From Eurosta solidaginis (Eukaryota > Arthropoda > Insecta > Diptera > Tephritidae), in the NCBI RefSeq assembly GCF_040869045.1, contig NC_090319.1, forward strand, positions 395,575,601 through 395,639,600: DNA of 64,000 nucleotides, read 5' to 3'. The translations under genes and the position numbers were made by a program. The notes under the pieces were generated by a model. The model was given only the letters and a program-made list of their open reading frames with translations, did no database searches and had not been told where the DNA came from. Numbering within the stretch: the first letter of the stretch is position 1; the number at the start of each line of letters is the position of its first letter. Below, in pieces: positions 1-11,996 of the stretch.

Positions 1-1600
1 AAATATTAGAAATATCAATAAAAATTATAAAAATCTGTATTCAAAATCAACAAAAAATTCTTCAATAAAAAAATAATTACAAAAGTGAGAATTTGGAAAC
101 AGAAGAAAGACAGCACAAAACTAGTCGTCACCTCCTCTTCTTCTAGTAACCAGTTTCAGTAACAAAAATATTTGTGGGTAAACAGCGACTTAAAAAACCA
201 AAAAAGTCACAAAGACCTAAAAATATCAACTTTGAAACAAAACCAAAAATTTTCAACAATCTAAAAGTAGCAACTTGTAAACGCTTATGATTTTGAAACA
301 AAACCCAACCGTTTTATGAAATAATTAAGTTTCCCTTTCATACGGGGTCTTTTACTTCATTGATACGAAAATTTGATTTCAAATTTAAGGGATTCGTGAA
401 AATGGTTACGGAGAATTGGGTTTATATTTTAAACCAGTGAAGTTTAAAAAAGAAAAATCTGGTGGACGGTGGCAAGGTTTCGGACCGATGTGCTGTACCC
501 ACTAACCTAACACATATTTGTAATAAAACATATAATAACCATTCGTATGTATAAAAATATGATGGAAAAAAGATCTATGACTTACAGCATTTTTCAAAAA
601 TGAAAATTTTTATCTTTAAATTTGCAGAACCATTTTAAACTTTTGAGCTTTGTTTTAAAAGCAGAAGTCTGTACAATTTTCTATGTTTAGTTTTGAGACT
701 TCAGGCGAATTGTTTAAATATGTCTGAAATTTAAAAAGAATACAATAAAAAAAACACAGTAGTAAATTAAGAGGTTTCCACTGTAGTACAAAAAGCTCCA
801 AGAACTGCTTAAACAGATGAATGTTTTAAAATTTAGGCTAACAGTTTTAACCTTAAACAACCTCTAAATGGATCTCACAGATTCATATATCTCTGAAAAC
901 AGACTCCAATGGGCATTCTTATATTATCTAGTGAACAAAACATTAAATTGAATTCAAAGTGCATCCTGGCTTATTCCGCCTAAAAAAACACTACGGATAA
1001 AAAACTGGAATTAAATGATTGTCTTCTAAGTCATGAAAAACATATAGCACGGATCGAATCGTAACACGGATAGAATACGATACAAAAGAAAATTAGGCAA
1101 AATGTTAGTCCTATAAGTTAAATGGGATTATATATTATAGCAAACAAATCTCGGATTATTTTGAATGAATTGCTCTTTCCAGAACCAAAAGTATGTTGGA
1201 ACATATGTATTTCAAATAATATACGCAAAAACGTCAAATTGGTTGTAAAAATACCAAAAAAATAAATCATTCAGCGATTACGTTCAATCACTCGTTCACA
1301 TACATATACATATCATGCCGAATACGAAACAAGTAGTACGATCACGTATGTTATATTCCGAAAGTTTTTACGAGACGAGTTATACGATCATAGATGTTAC
1401 GATTCCATAGCAGATAAACCGATTCTCCTGGAGTCCCATTTTATTAAGCATTTTTTAAAATAAATATTTACAGCTAAGCAGTCAGTTGAAATTAATTCAC
1501 ACTTAATGGCTTCCAATGTAACTTTTCACATCCGTCAAACACTAAAGTGAGCTAATTTTTCTTTGTTACTCATTACTTGTTTATAAACCCGAATTGCTTG
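1..1600. other. AT-rich non-coding stretch
   Basis: No convincing reading frame, RNA gene or element boundary is visible. It could be intron or intergenic DNA upstream of the receptor exons. The receptor exons carrying TM1-TM5 are not seen here. Confidence 0.4.
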
Positions 1601-2630
1601 GTTTTAAACCTGACCTAACTCGCTGGATCTCCCAAAAACATTTGTTCGAATGTCATCGATGTTCCCTCCGGTGTGCCTCAGGGCAGCCATCTCGGTCCTA
1701 TTCTGTTTTTGATCTTTATAAACGATGTTTCCACAACTACAAAATATTCTAAAATTTTAATGTATGCCGACGACGTAAAACTTTTTAAGTCATACGCGTC
1801 GGTTGAAGAACGTTCTGTACTCCAGGTGGATTTAAATCGTTTACTTACTTGGTGTAATGCGAATTTTATGCCTCTCAACATACAAAAATGTAAATCCATG
1901 TGTTTTTCACGTGCGAACATACAGCCAGCTTCCTACACAATTAATGGCCAAACTCTGGAAAGCGTTGATGTTTTTGTCGACTTGGGAGTTACAATGAATT
2001 GCAAACTTAGTTTCAACCCTCATATTAATGCCACAGTCAATAAAGCGAGAGGAGTTTTAGCATTTGTGAAAAGATGGGCAAAAGAGTTTAGTGATTCTTA
2101 CGTTCCAAAAACCCTTTTTACATCATTGGTGAGGCCGATATTAGAATATGGATCGATAATTTGGAATCCGCGTTATCAAGTTCATGTGGATAGACTAGAA
2201 TCAATTCAAAAACAGTTTTTACTTTTCGTCTTGAGGAATCTTCAATGGGACTCTCCGTATAATCTTCCTCCTTACACTAATCGATTAAAACTAATAAATC
2301 TTCCTACCCTTGCAAGTCGTAGAGAAATGCTAGGTGTACTATTTATGGCTAGACTTTTAAATGGATCGATTTCAAGCCCATTTCTTTTGAACGAAGTAAA
2401 CTTGAATGTTCCATGCCGAGTTTCAAGGCAATATAAACCTATAATTCTTAAACAATGCAGAAGCAATTTCCAACTACACGAACCTTTTCTATGTTTGTGT
2501 GAAGATTATAACTCTCACTCGAGAATAATTGATGTTTCGGACACGCTCTTTGCCATAAAAAAGCATATATATAATACTTCTATATCAATACCTTCCTATC
2601 TTCCTATGTGCAAATTTTCTGTCAATCATT
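1601..2630 (+). pseudogene. Non-LTR retrotransposon (LINE) reverse transcriptase, 5'-truncated fragment
   Basis: The frame encodes the C-terminal half of a LINE reverse transcriptase, which copies the element's RNA at a chromosomal nick. The motif GVPQGSHLGP (around 1667) is followed by the catalytic YADD box (about 1763..1774) and by the thumb and tail region typical of Jockey/CR1-group LINEs. No endonuclease or ORF1 is present, and the reading frame just upstream (around 1610-1660) appears frameshifted, since LTRWIS is read in another frame. The coding frame runs to 2632, but its stop codon TAG straddles the start of the MITE at 2631, so the native 3' end is lost. The clade is uncertain. 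Confidence 0.8.
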
Positions 2631-3053
2631 AGGGGGACTCATGTAACCGTATAAATGCCTTATAAAGTGTGTAAACGTATAAATTTATCTAGTTTACGCA
2701 GGAGCTGTCAAATTTTGTATGAAAAATCATTTACACGATTTGTATAAATTTACGCGCACATTTCATTGTGTAAACGCGGTAAACTCAAAGGAATGCAACC
2801 TTGCAGACATTACAGACGGCATTTTCATCAAAAATCTCCAACATCAGCAAGTAAAGGCGTTTTAGTTTTGATTTTACACTTAATCTTGGTATTTTTTAAT
2901 TTGTATAACAATCAAAAAAATTTTTTTGGAAATAATACAGCTGAAAAACAATCAAGTTTATCAAGAGTATTACTAGGTGCGTTCATATAACCGCGTGTGT
3001 AAATGGATATAATTTTACACCTTATAAGTTTATATGCTATCATGAGTCCCCCT
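2631..3053. mobile_element. MITE with AGGGGGACTCATG inverted termini
   Basis: The left end AGGGGGACTCATG and the right end CATGAGTCCCCCT are exact inverted copies; similarity continues inward with scattered mismatches (TATAAA..CTTATAA). ATT occurs directly outside both ends (2628..2630 and 3054..3056), consistent with a 3-bp target duplication as in PIF/Harbinger-type elements. There is no transposase frame, so it is non-autonomous. It is inserted in the LINE fragment at its left. Confidence 0.7.
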
Positions 3054-3056
3054 ATT

Positions 3057-4330
3057 ATTTGCTGAAACTGTGCAAATGTATGTTCTGCGCATGTGCGGGC
3101 TTTGTTTGTGTTAGTGAATTGTATTAGCGTGTGTAAAAAAAGTATTAAAGGGGTTAAACGGGTCACTATCCCCTTTACCCAACTTCTGCATACTAATTGT
3201 TATAAAATCTCAGTTTAGTCGATTAAACAATGAAAAGGCCAACAAATACAATACAAGGCTTGATGTATTTCTTATTTAAGCATGGGCTGCAGCCATACAA
3301 AGTACATTATTTACATAAATAGTAAAAAAAAAACGAGGCGAAAAATTCATATTTTTGAAATGAAAAAAATTCAAATATTCATGTATAAAATTATACTTAT
3401 ACATATATCCCAACAAGCATTTCTTTAAACGTTTTTAAAAATAATTTTAAGTGAATTAGCTTGAACAAACGATATATAAACGTTTTCAAAATTTTACTTA
3501 TTTTGAGTTTTTAAGGAAGTAAATTTTTGATGAAGTAAACAAAATATGAGTAGGTACTGGGCTGGCTGCTATTGGTGTTGAAATAATATCAATTTTGTAA
3601 ATTTTTTTCTAACATACTCTTTTTCGTCCGTGCTTTTTTTCGTTTCAAAAAACAGCTAAGGGCTCATTTACATACGTATATCTGCACACTCAGCACAAAT
3701 CGGTAATGCTATCCTGCGGGGTTCTTAAAACAATAAAAATAGCCGAATAGCCTAATTTACAATATTGATAGAAGCAAGACGGCTTGTTGAAATATACATA
3801 TATCTACGCCCCTTTTCTACAAAAATTAAACGACAGTCTTGAGATTTTGTCTCCTTCTCTCGTTGTATATCTGTACTGTAATGTTTGACAGGCTGCACAG
3901 TTCAGTAGTAGCGATATAGAAGTATTACATATATGTAAAACAGACGGTTCTATCTTCTCTTAATAATTAAAAAATTATATTTATACTTTTAATCTATTGT
4001 ATTTTGTGAATCTATATTTCTCAGCTGATGAGTTTCTCTGTAGCTGAGCGGTTTTAGATCTCGGCGCTTAAGAAGCCACTGCCTCTCAAAGACTCGGTAA
4101 CAAAAAAATTATAAATAACACATAAATAAGAATTAGGATACAAAAAAAAACAAAAACAGGATTAGCCTGGTTTCATCGGGCCACTTGAGGGCAGTGCGCT
4201 GCCACAACGTCCGAGACAAAAAAAAAAAAATATGCAAGCTACGTAAGGTATATGTTTGATTATAGTTTGTCAGTAAGGTTAGGTTAAAAGGTAATGTGTG
4301 GGAATTTTCCACATTTTCACTCGGAGACAT
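3057..4330. other. Non-coding, AT-rich; no gene seen
   Basis: Only short chance frames are present. A tRNA-like string (GTAGCTGAGCGG near 4041) resembles a Pol III A box, but no matching B box was found at the right distance. Confidence 0.3.
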
Positions 4331-4334
4331 TTCT

Positions 4335-4540
4335 GTACATTGTTGTTGTTGCTGTGCCGATAAGGACTCTCCCCGAAGGTCCATTGTGAGTGCCCTCAGT
4401 GAGTCCCGGGTGACGGAATATTCGTCCCAGCGGACTACTTCCTAGCGGTCCTCAACGAACCACTGGCTGTTGAATCCAAGTAGAAGTGAAAGATCCACCT
4501 TCCTAACCTCTGCCATACAGTCGAAAAACTGTGCGCCCCG
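4335..4540. repeat. Dispersed repeat with GTTGTTGTTGCT start and CTCCCCGAAGG core
   Basis: The GTTGTTGTTGCTG run, followed by CGATAAGGACTCTCCCCGAAGG, matches a repeat type I remember as very common in higher fly genomes. A second, better-preserved relative lies at 29945..30090. Boundaries and class are not resolved. Confidence 0.4.
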
Positions 4541-6419
4541 AAATGTGAGTATTTCTTTACAGTCCTGAACATCGGTAAAGAAAGTGATTAACCGACTCCT
4601 CTTCCAAAAAATTGTTTATTTATAATGGAAAATTTAATTATCACTTAATAATAATAATCGAGTGGCCGGCTTTAGAAGAACAAGAAAAAAAACTGTATTT
4701 GGTGAATATCCTTTTTGTAATATATCACACATTGAAATAAAAGGCATTAATAATAGATAAGTTTGTAAAAAAAATACCAATTTTGACGTTGATGGAAACC
4801 ATTTTTAAAATATTTACAAAGCATGTATTTGAACTAAGAAGGCACATACCAGATAATAGGCTATGACCGAACTAATTTTTTATAAATATAACGCGGCAGA
4901 CGCTGTCTTGCTCAAAAATTATATTGTCGGTATTAAAAAAAAATACTATTACCGCTCCCCATCCTACATTTAGGGTTACGATTTCGGCTTCATTTATAGA
5001 ATTTTTCCTCCACATACCGGCTTGACAACACGAAAAGGCCCCAAAATATACCGGAGAACATTTCTCTCAAATACTCCAGCGGCCATGTCATTTCCCATTT
5101 TTTCTAAGTCAATCAAGAGTGATTTCCTGTTACAAGCTGGCATTGCTTACGGTATATACGCTGATTCCCGAACAGATGAAGTCTAGTGTTAGCCTGATTT
5201 TACAATACTTAAATTCGAAAAATCTACCAAATGGTAGGAAGATTTGCTTACGTGACATTTAGTTATTTGTAATGTAATTGGGTTCATCTGTCAACTTGAT
5301 TCCATATTCGCAACGATGTGGGTCGTTTTGTAAAAGAGAGGTCTCCTGCATCTTGTTGCATGGACATACGTACACATTTAATCATATTAATATATGTAAG
5401 TTTACATATATACACACGATTAAAAGTTTGAGCCTTAATGTAAAACTTTTTTGTACTATATACAAATGTATGTATATGACCAAACCAAAAGTGGTTTAAA
5501 ATACAAACTTTCCTTCTTCTTCATTTACTTGGACTAAAAAAATCAGCTGAAATGCTTCGTTCTTTCTGTTTCAATTGAGTTCCAGTTTCCATAAGTGCGG
5601 TTGAAAATTGGCCGGTCCATGAGACAGACAGACAGACTGAATGAATCGAATAAGTATTTCCCGAAAAGAAGCACAAAGTAAAAATAAACACTTTTTTTTG
5701 CTGTGGTCATTGCTAAGATACAATGGAAAGATTCTTACAGGCTAAAACCAAAAAAAAGTTACAAGAGGTAATATTTATGTATGTATGTTAATTAGGTTTG
5801 TTGCTAGAATAAATCTTTGTTATAATTTACAATCTCCATGTGACATAGAGTTTTTGAATAAATTGACTAAATTTCCTTTTACGCACACAAATAAAATTGT
5901 CTATAAGCAATTTTAGACTTTGATGGTTTAGTTTTAAAAATAAAGGTGAATACAAGAAAACTTTAAAATTGTTGTAAAAACTGCTTAAACCAATGAACGG
6001 TATAAAATATAGACTCAAATTTTTAATCGTACGTATACGTAACTACCTATACATATGGATATGTAAATAATAAAGACCATTAATCCATTATCCATTAATT
6101 AAATACTTCCCATATTGGTTTTGTATACATACATACATATATAAAATAGTAAATAGATTTACTTGACAAAATATTAAATCACTGAATTCAATATTATTGA
6201 CCTAATTCTGATTCTCGGAATGACAGTCGGTCGAAAAAAAAACAAATTTCTACTTTACATAGGTTCGAAGCAATGCCAAGAAGTAATTGGACACAGAAGA
6301 GTTGGTACTGCTAAGTGACACTGTTGAAGGATGGTCCCTCTTACTGAAGTTAAGTTCTACTATCACCCATTATAAATTAAGTGGAAGCTAAATAATTTCG
6401 TATTGTTCTAAACCAAAAT
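4541..6419. other. Non-coding; no gene seen
   Basis: AT-rich sequence with short open frames that lack any recognisable motif. A short GACAGACAGACAGACTG microsatellite is near 5623. Nothing else is supported. Confidence 0.3.
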
Positions 6420-6760
6420 AAATGCACGGTGGGATAATCTCCGAAGAGATTTTCGGCCGAGCTTCTCTTCCAATTTGCATCGTGCTACATTTATTTAATT
6501 TTTCCTACAAATTTACGGGACGGACATGTAGGTAATGTTTTAAGCCGACTCCGAACGGCATCTGGAAAGCAGATGGGTTTTCACTGAGGAGATTTTTAGG
6601 GCAGAAATACACTCAGCGTGCTTGCCAAATCCCTGGCGAGAGACGACTCCGCTTAGAAAAGCTTTCTTTTAATTGAAACAACTTTTTTTTTAATTTTTGA
6701 TGTGGCTTTGCCCGGGCATTGAACCCAGGAACTTCCACAACGGCGCCCAATGAACCAATG
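6420..6760. repeat. Dispersed tephritid-type repeat with tRNA-like B-box end
   Basis: The segment contains GGCCGAGCTTCTCTTCCAAT, CCGACTCCGAACGGCATCTG and a terminal GCCCGGGCATTGAACCCAGG. I recall this order of blocks as a high-copy repeat in tephritid flies; the last block resembles an inverted tRNA T-arm. A shorter relative (GCCGACTCC..GCATCTG..AAGGCAGAT) lies around 45930..46020. The class (SINE or MITE) is not settled. Confidence 0.5.
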
Positions 6761-7672
6761 TATGAATAATAAAAAACCTTTTTTTATGAAGGTACGGAGC
6801 ATAAAATACCCCGAACACATATGTATCAAATGCCCTGTGAAAGTGGATTTTTGAAATAAAAGGAAATATAAGAAAACAAGTATTCGAAAAACGCTATGAG
6901 ATGGAAGAGAGTACAAAATTTAGAAACAAATTGCAGAGTACTCGAAAGCTTTCTTGCTATCGAATAAATTTTATTGATTTTGACAACTTTTAGAGCACAT
7001 TAACTGATCTGATAGTACCAAATTACGATATCATGTATACGTTCACGTATGGCACGAAACCAATTAAGAAATTTTAGGAGACGAGTATCTCACTCACGGA
7101 AGACACGATATAAGCCCAGGACTACATATGAATGGTATGAGCCTTTTTCGACATGTTCTGATACCGGGTGTATTTCCTGGGGCTCTCACCGAGGCATCGA
7201 ATGATCAAGCCTATACTTTTGATTATAGCCTTGGATCTAGCGTAAAGTATTAAGCATTGCTAGTACGATAAAAAACTCGTAAGCCTGCAGTGGAAGGCTT
7301 TGTGTGGAATCAACGTAGCTCTCTGTACTATATCTAAATACTCTGGATAGAAACTTGTTTACTAAACTATTAGTTGGCAAAGCAACTCCCGCTAATTTGT
7401 AAATTTACAACGAACGACTGTCATATCAACAATTAGAAAATGGTTGTATATGTATATATGTGAGTATCTTACATATGTATTCTCAATAGGCACACTATTA
7501 TAATAATGTTCAAATTTTATTTAAATTTGGCATTTAAGTCGATGGCGAAATTGGTGTCACCCACTAAATTTGGAGAAAAATTATGAAAGAAAAAATTTAA
7601 TATAATACATTTATTGTATATTTAGTCAGTTAAAGGCATCTGTAGTGCCAAACCTCAATTATATACTTTCAG
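6761..7672 (+). other. Oamb: Intron upstream of proximal receptor exon
   Basis: The sequence ends in a pyrimidine-containing acceptor ATACTTTCAG at 7663..7672. No other feature was identified inside. Confidence 0.5.
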
Positions 7673-8622
7673 GTAGTCCTCGAGATGCCAGCAATAGTGG
7701 AGTCAACGACACTCCCTTGGTACTACGTATACACCGTGGTCGTCCATGCCACGCGCAACAGCGCACTCCCCTCTCTGTACATTCCATGTCATCCACGCTT
7801 AGTGTTAACAGCAATGGTGAAGATCGGTTCAACTCGTTCCATAATCCTGATTCTGCTTGCCAATCGAACATGCCCAGACGAGCGACTTCGATGTGGGTAC
7901 ATCGACAGCGGCATGAGAAAATATCTATTAAAGTTTCATTTCCTTCATCGGAAAATGTACTTGATATACAAACAGGGACTCCCAGCTCGCTTCCGCCTTA
8001 TTCACCATCGTTGGTGACAGCTCAGCGGAACAAATCAGTGTTAACGAACGGTCCGCGCGCTTCATTTAAAACTAGTTTGTTCGAGATCGGCGAGACAGTT
8101 TTTGGTTCAGCTGATCGTGCTGATTGCACAGCAGACAATTTGGACGACAATAAACGAGATAGAGAGACGTGTGGAGACAGCTGCAGCAACTCGTCAGCAA
8201 AACGGCGTGGGGGTAAACGCAATGCCAAGTTTCAAATCAAACGCTTTCTAATGGAGACGAAAGCTGCCAAAACACTTGCCATTATTGTTGGAGGCTTCAT
8301 TTTTTGCTGGCTTCCGTTCTTCACTATTTACTTGATACGCGCCTTTTGCGAAGAATGCATTGAACCAACTATATTTTCAGTTCTATTTTGGCTTGGTTAT
8401 TGCAACTCAGCGGTGAACCCGCTTATATATGCTCTCTTTTCTAATGAGTTTCGGGTCGCATTTAAGCGAATTATTTGCCGTTGTGTGTGTACTCGTAGTG
8501 GATTCCGTGCTGCAGAAAATTTCCAAATGATCGCTGCTCGTGCATTTATGGTGCCTGCCACATTCCATAAAACCATTTCAGGATGTTCGGATGACGAGGA
8601 TGGTGGCATAAACTTTATCTGA
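7673..8622 (+). CDS. Oamb: Octopamine receptor Oamb-like, proximal alternative 3'-terminal exon
   Basis: This exon encodes the end of intracellular loop 3, TM6, TM7 and the cytoplasmic tail of a class A amine GPCR at the plasma membrane. The acceptor TTTCAG ends at 7672; the first two exon bases complete a codon (phase 1, giving Gly if the donor exon ends in G), followed by 315 codons. TM6 holds CWLP (8305..8316) and TM7 holds NPLIY (8416..8430). The ETKAAKT block before TM6 and the FQMIAARA..PATFHKTISGCSDD tail match what I recall of Drosophila Oamb, an alpha-adrenergic-like octopamine receptor with two alternative C-terminal isoforms. TM1-TM5 are outside the window. Which Drosophila isoform (K3 or AS) it corresponds to was not decided. 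A frame extended upstream to 7645 would be intronic. Confidence 0.9.
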
Positions 8623-8836
8623 ATTCAAACCTATGTGGATTAAACGCTGATAAGGATTATCCGATAAACTAATCTGAGTTAAAGTAAGGGCGACGTTTAG
8701 CTGGACAATAACAATAACGCAATCGACATGCAGCCGCGCATGAACCTCAAACGGTCGTTTGAAGTGAAGTCATACGTCCTGGAATTTATTTTCGAAATAT
8801 TTAACAAGTTTGTTTGTTCATTCGATTCACCGCAAT
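8623..8836 (+). other. Probable start of 3' UTR of the proximal receptor exon
   Basis: Non-coding sequence follows the stop codon directly. The candidate poly(A) signal lies beyond the MITE cluster. Confidence 0.35.
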
Positions 8837-9215
8837 CAAGGCGAATTCAGTGCCAGTTGTTGTTATACCAACAGCTGATTGCTTCTTCTTGATTATTTTT
8901 CATACAACAAGCTGTCATTCAATCGAAATCAATACAAAACAGGGCGAAATCATGACAGGTGGTGTTATCCCATCAGCTGATTGCTTCTTCTTGATAATTT
9001 TCCATACAGCGCCTTGTACTACAACATGTCAGTTAATCGAAATCAATGAAAATTTTCTTTTGACTTGACATTCTTCCGCACGGCGAATTGGTTGAATTCG
9101 CTTTGCCACCACCTAGTATAGATTCGCCTTGCTACAAACATTCTTTTGACTTGACATTCTGCACGGCGAATTGGGTTGAATTCGCTTTGCCATCATCTGG
9201 AATGGATTTGCCTTG
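8837..9215. mobile_element. P-like MITE (CAAGGCGAATTC family), nested pair
   Basis: The outer copy starts CAAGGCGAATTCAG at 8837 and ends GGATTTGCCTTG at 9215. A second, fuller copy sits inside (about 8942..9131); its start is decayed (CAGGGCGAAATCATGACAGG) and its end GATTCGCCTTG is intact. The bases flanking the inner copy, ATACAAAA and CTACAAAC, are a worn 8-bp duplication. Compared with the cleaner copies at 11997..12391 and 39232..39623, this cluster is older. There is no coding capacity. Confidence 0.75.
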
Positions 9216-9243
9216 ACGAGGTATATCTTCAAGCCTGTGACCA

Positions 9244-9305
9244 GCGAATCCATACAAGGTGATGGCAAAGCGAATTCAACCCAATTCGCTGTGCAGAAAA
9301 AACTC
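9244..9305. mobile_element. Partial inverted end of the CAAGGCG-family MITE
   Basis: GCGAATCCATACAAGGTGATGG followed by the AAAGCGAATTCAACC block matches the reverse complement of the family's right end. The rest of the copy is missing. Confidence 0.6.
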
Positions 9306-9336
9306 ACACTTACTGAATGCAGCCCCTGGTATATTT

Positions 9337-9342
9337 AATAAA
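9337..9342 (+). promoter_or_regulatory. Candidate polyadenylation signal AATAAA
   Basis: This AATAAA, about 715 bp after the stop of the proximal receptor exon, is a candidate poly(A) signal seen past the MITE cluster. No GU-rich element was verified. Confidence 0.25.
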
Positions 9343-9459
9343 TTTCCAATCAAATCTGTACAATAATATTACGGAATTATCCAGTAATTAGCTGGCAATT
9401 TCAATTTGTTTACCCTATATTTCTACCATGGACTATGATTTTTTATAAATTTGCAAACG

Positions 9460-9550
9460 CAGTCAGTGGATGTCAATCCGAGGGAGGAAGATGGCGAAAA
9501 TTTGTAAAAAATGTGTCTACCGAGAAAACCTCTAGTGATTGAATCATGCG
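9460..9550. repeat. Dispersed repeat shared with 44335..44425
   Basis: The blocks GGATGTCAAT, AAAAAATGTGTCT, ACCTCTAGTGATTGAATCAT recur in the same order and spacing near 44343..44424 with scattered mismatches. The element limits are not seen. Confidence 0.5.
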
Positions 9551-9750
9551 GTAGAAGATGGAAAGAAACTTTCCCGAGGTATCCTCATCCTTAAAAAAAC
9601 ATTGCCAACATACACTCTATAACACCTCAGGACCATTCAGTTGAAATTTCATAAACATCTACAGATAATTTATATAAACATAAATATAATTATAAAGATA
9701 CAGATCTTCCCATATAAATAAAAACTGTAACCGAAAAAGGAAGAATCTTA

Positions 9751-10096
9751 AGGCCCCATTACTGATACTTAGCATAGACTTTACTTGACTTGGCGTAAAC
9801 TTGGCAACTTAGCCTTGATTATACTCCACTTAGCGCATACAATCTGGCATCATAATCAATAAATGTCAATTTGTATGACAAAATGTCAAAATGAAATGGA
9901 AACAAACAAACGGCATCTCAAAATGTAAACGTCACTTAGAACTTACATAGAAAATAAAAATTCAACAGACTTCTAAGTCAAGTTAAGTGTTGCTAAGTTC
10001 TGAGAAATCAGTAACATGCAATGTTCATTTAACAGAACTGTAAGTGACAGTTCTCAAACCAAGTCAAGTCTACGCTAAGTATCAGTAATGGGGCCC
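9751..10096. mobile_element. PIF/Harbinger-like MITE, 346 bp
   Basis: The left end AGGCCCCATTACTGATACTT and the right end (reverse complement GGGCCCCATTACTGATACTT) are inverted repeats that continue through AGC.TAGACTT to about 40 bp. TTA flanks both ends (9748..9750, 10097..10099). TTA duplication plus a GGGCCC-type terminus is typical of PIF/Harbinger MITEs. No transposase is encoded. Confidence 0.8.
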
Positions 10097-10227
10097 TTAC
10101 CAACTAAATACTTCATCTTTGTCACTTGAATAGGTCACAAACAAATAAAATTAGATTAGTAAACTGATTTGCCTTGAAAATAATATGGCCTTCGGAAATC
10201 TGCATGCGACATTCATTCCATTTTTAA

Positions 10228-10404
10228 GACCTGGTTATTCAATTTGAGTTTAAACTCCAGTTAAAGTTGACTAAAGTTTATCCTTGCCACTTTGTACGAC
10301 TTCGTAAAATTTTGCTGCTCATCTCGGCTTAAGCGGCCGAAGTGGCAGGGTTAAACTCTAGTCAACTTTAACTTTAGTTTAAACTCGCACTGAAAAACCA
10401 GGCC
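10228..10404. mobile_element. PIF/Harbinger-like MITE, 177 bp, nearly palindromic
   Basis: Inverted arms of about 65 bp (GACCTGGTTATTCA.. on the left, GGCCTGGTTTTTCA.. read inward from the right) share GAGTTTAAACT, GTTAAAGTTGACTA and TGCCACTT. TAA flanks both ends (10225..10227, 10405..10407). The arms make up most of the element, so a transcript would fold into a long hairpin. Confidence 0.8.
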
Positions 10405-10407
10405 TAA

Positions 10408-11832
10408 GCGTAACTCAGTGGAAATTTTAAAAATACTAATAAAGCAAAAACCGTCGTTCTTTATTTTAATTCGCATATTTTGATATACCTATTTCGAATA
10501 CGTACATAAATAGCATTTGAACTAAGACGAAATTTTCGAAAATTTGCCAAGTATTTGAAGAAGCAAAAGAAAATATGTTTGGAAAATACTGTTATTTATC
10601 AATATGCTTGCTATACATACAAATGTACTAAAAATTATAATATAAAATGCTGTATTTATTTATATTACAATAAATAAAAGCGTATAACGGGTGACAATAA
10701 AGAGTGTAACTGTAATTGAATTGCAAGGTTTTCTAGTTCAAGATATTTTATATAATTTAATATAATTTCACTTCGGTTTATTTCTTTTTGGTTCACTAAA
10801 CTTGCTTTTCTTAATCATAAAATATTTTATTTCGTCAAAATGGTTTTACTTTGAATAACTGTCCACTTCGGGTTCTTTTACTATACACAAACGTAAGACA
10901 GGGTGAGTGAGAGTAAACTTCCTAGTTTTACTATTGATGATCTAGCAGTGGTTGCCGTCGACCAAGAAAGAAGCAGGCTTTTATTCTGGCATCCTGCTAT
11001 ATGGCCCGTAATGCGAAAGCACCACCAGTAGAGTGCAATAGACTAGTGTAATAGGAAAGGCACGGGCGTCTGGTTATAGGCGTGTGGAACAGAGGCAGTA
11101 CAATTGATATATGCAGAGCAATATACAGACAGTCAACAAAGGTGGTATTCAAACATATTTTGGTCCAACATCCAGCAATGCTTTTAATATCGCATTGAGC
11201 TCCGAACGTAATATAAGCATATACATATATGATTGCTTTGTTCTTAAGAGGTCATCCTTCTGAGACCAGGCGTATGTCTGCTTCGGTACCCGGGAGAGAA
11301 GAGGAAAACATTTAAAAACCCTAGAACAACGAACAACACCAAGTTCCAACAGCTTTTAGAAGTAAAACTTGGAGAACATAAAGGGATCGCCAATATTGAG
11401 GAACTGGAGAAATCCAATAACTTCTCATCAAAGACTCTAAAGAATGTCTATAATAGAGCTTGCCCTAGGATTCAGAGAAAAAACAATGCCACAATGTTGG
11501 AGCAAAGAGCAAAGTCTTTTTAGAAGACAGGGAAGGACCTGGCAAGCTCACGGTAAGTGAAGCATGCAGGGACGCATGTAGTGATGTGTTAAGGAGTTAT
11601 AAGCGTGATATGTACAGGGCCAAGGGAATCTCATGGATACATTTCTGTACAGACACACTCCATGTCCAGCGGGGTAAGGGGGAAAATCATGGCTGGAGGA
11701 TAGTCGAGGGACTAATAAAGAAATATAGCGGGTAATGGTCGCGTAGACCTCGACTGCGAATACTTCGTAAACCACAGGCGACGGCGTACTTAGTAAATAA
11801 ATTTTGATCTCCAGAAATTCTTTGAATTACTC
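10408..11832. other. Non-coding or decayed sequence
   Basis: AT-rich to about 10870, then a less AT-biased stretch (10900..11780) with short interrupted frames on both strands that may be decayed transposon coding sequence. I could not name it. Confidence 0.25.
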
Positions 11833-11910
11833 AAGGCGAATCTATAAAAGGTGATGGCAAAGCGAATTCAGCCAACTTGCCGTGGAGAAAAATGTCAAGT
11901 AAAATGCAAT
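11833..11910. mobile_element. Single end of the CAAGGCG-family MITE
   Basis: CAAGGCGAATCTATAAAAGG continues into the family's AAAGCGAATTCAGCCAACTTGCC block and then loses similarity. The opposite end is absent. Confidence 0.55.
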
Positions 11911-11996
11911 TACTCTACAACTTCAGGGAAATTTTGAAAAATTTATGTTTGTCAAATTTATATCCAGCAATTTCTCCTGAACGCTTAAGTTTCAGC

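Noticed and set aside
4035..4110. tRNA gene near 4.04 kb
   Set aside because: Only an A-box-like string; no cloverleaf or B box could be drawn.
7685..8017. 110-codon frame overlapping the receptor exon
   Set aside because: Alternative frame inside the well-supported receptor coding sequence.
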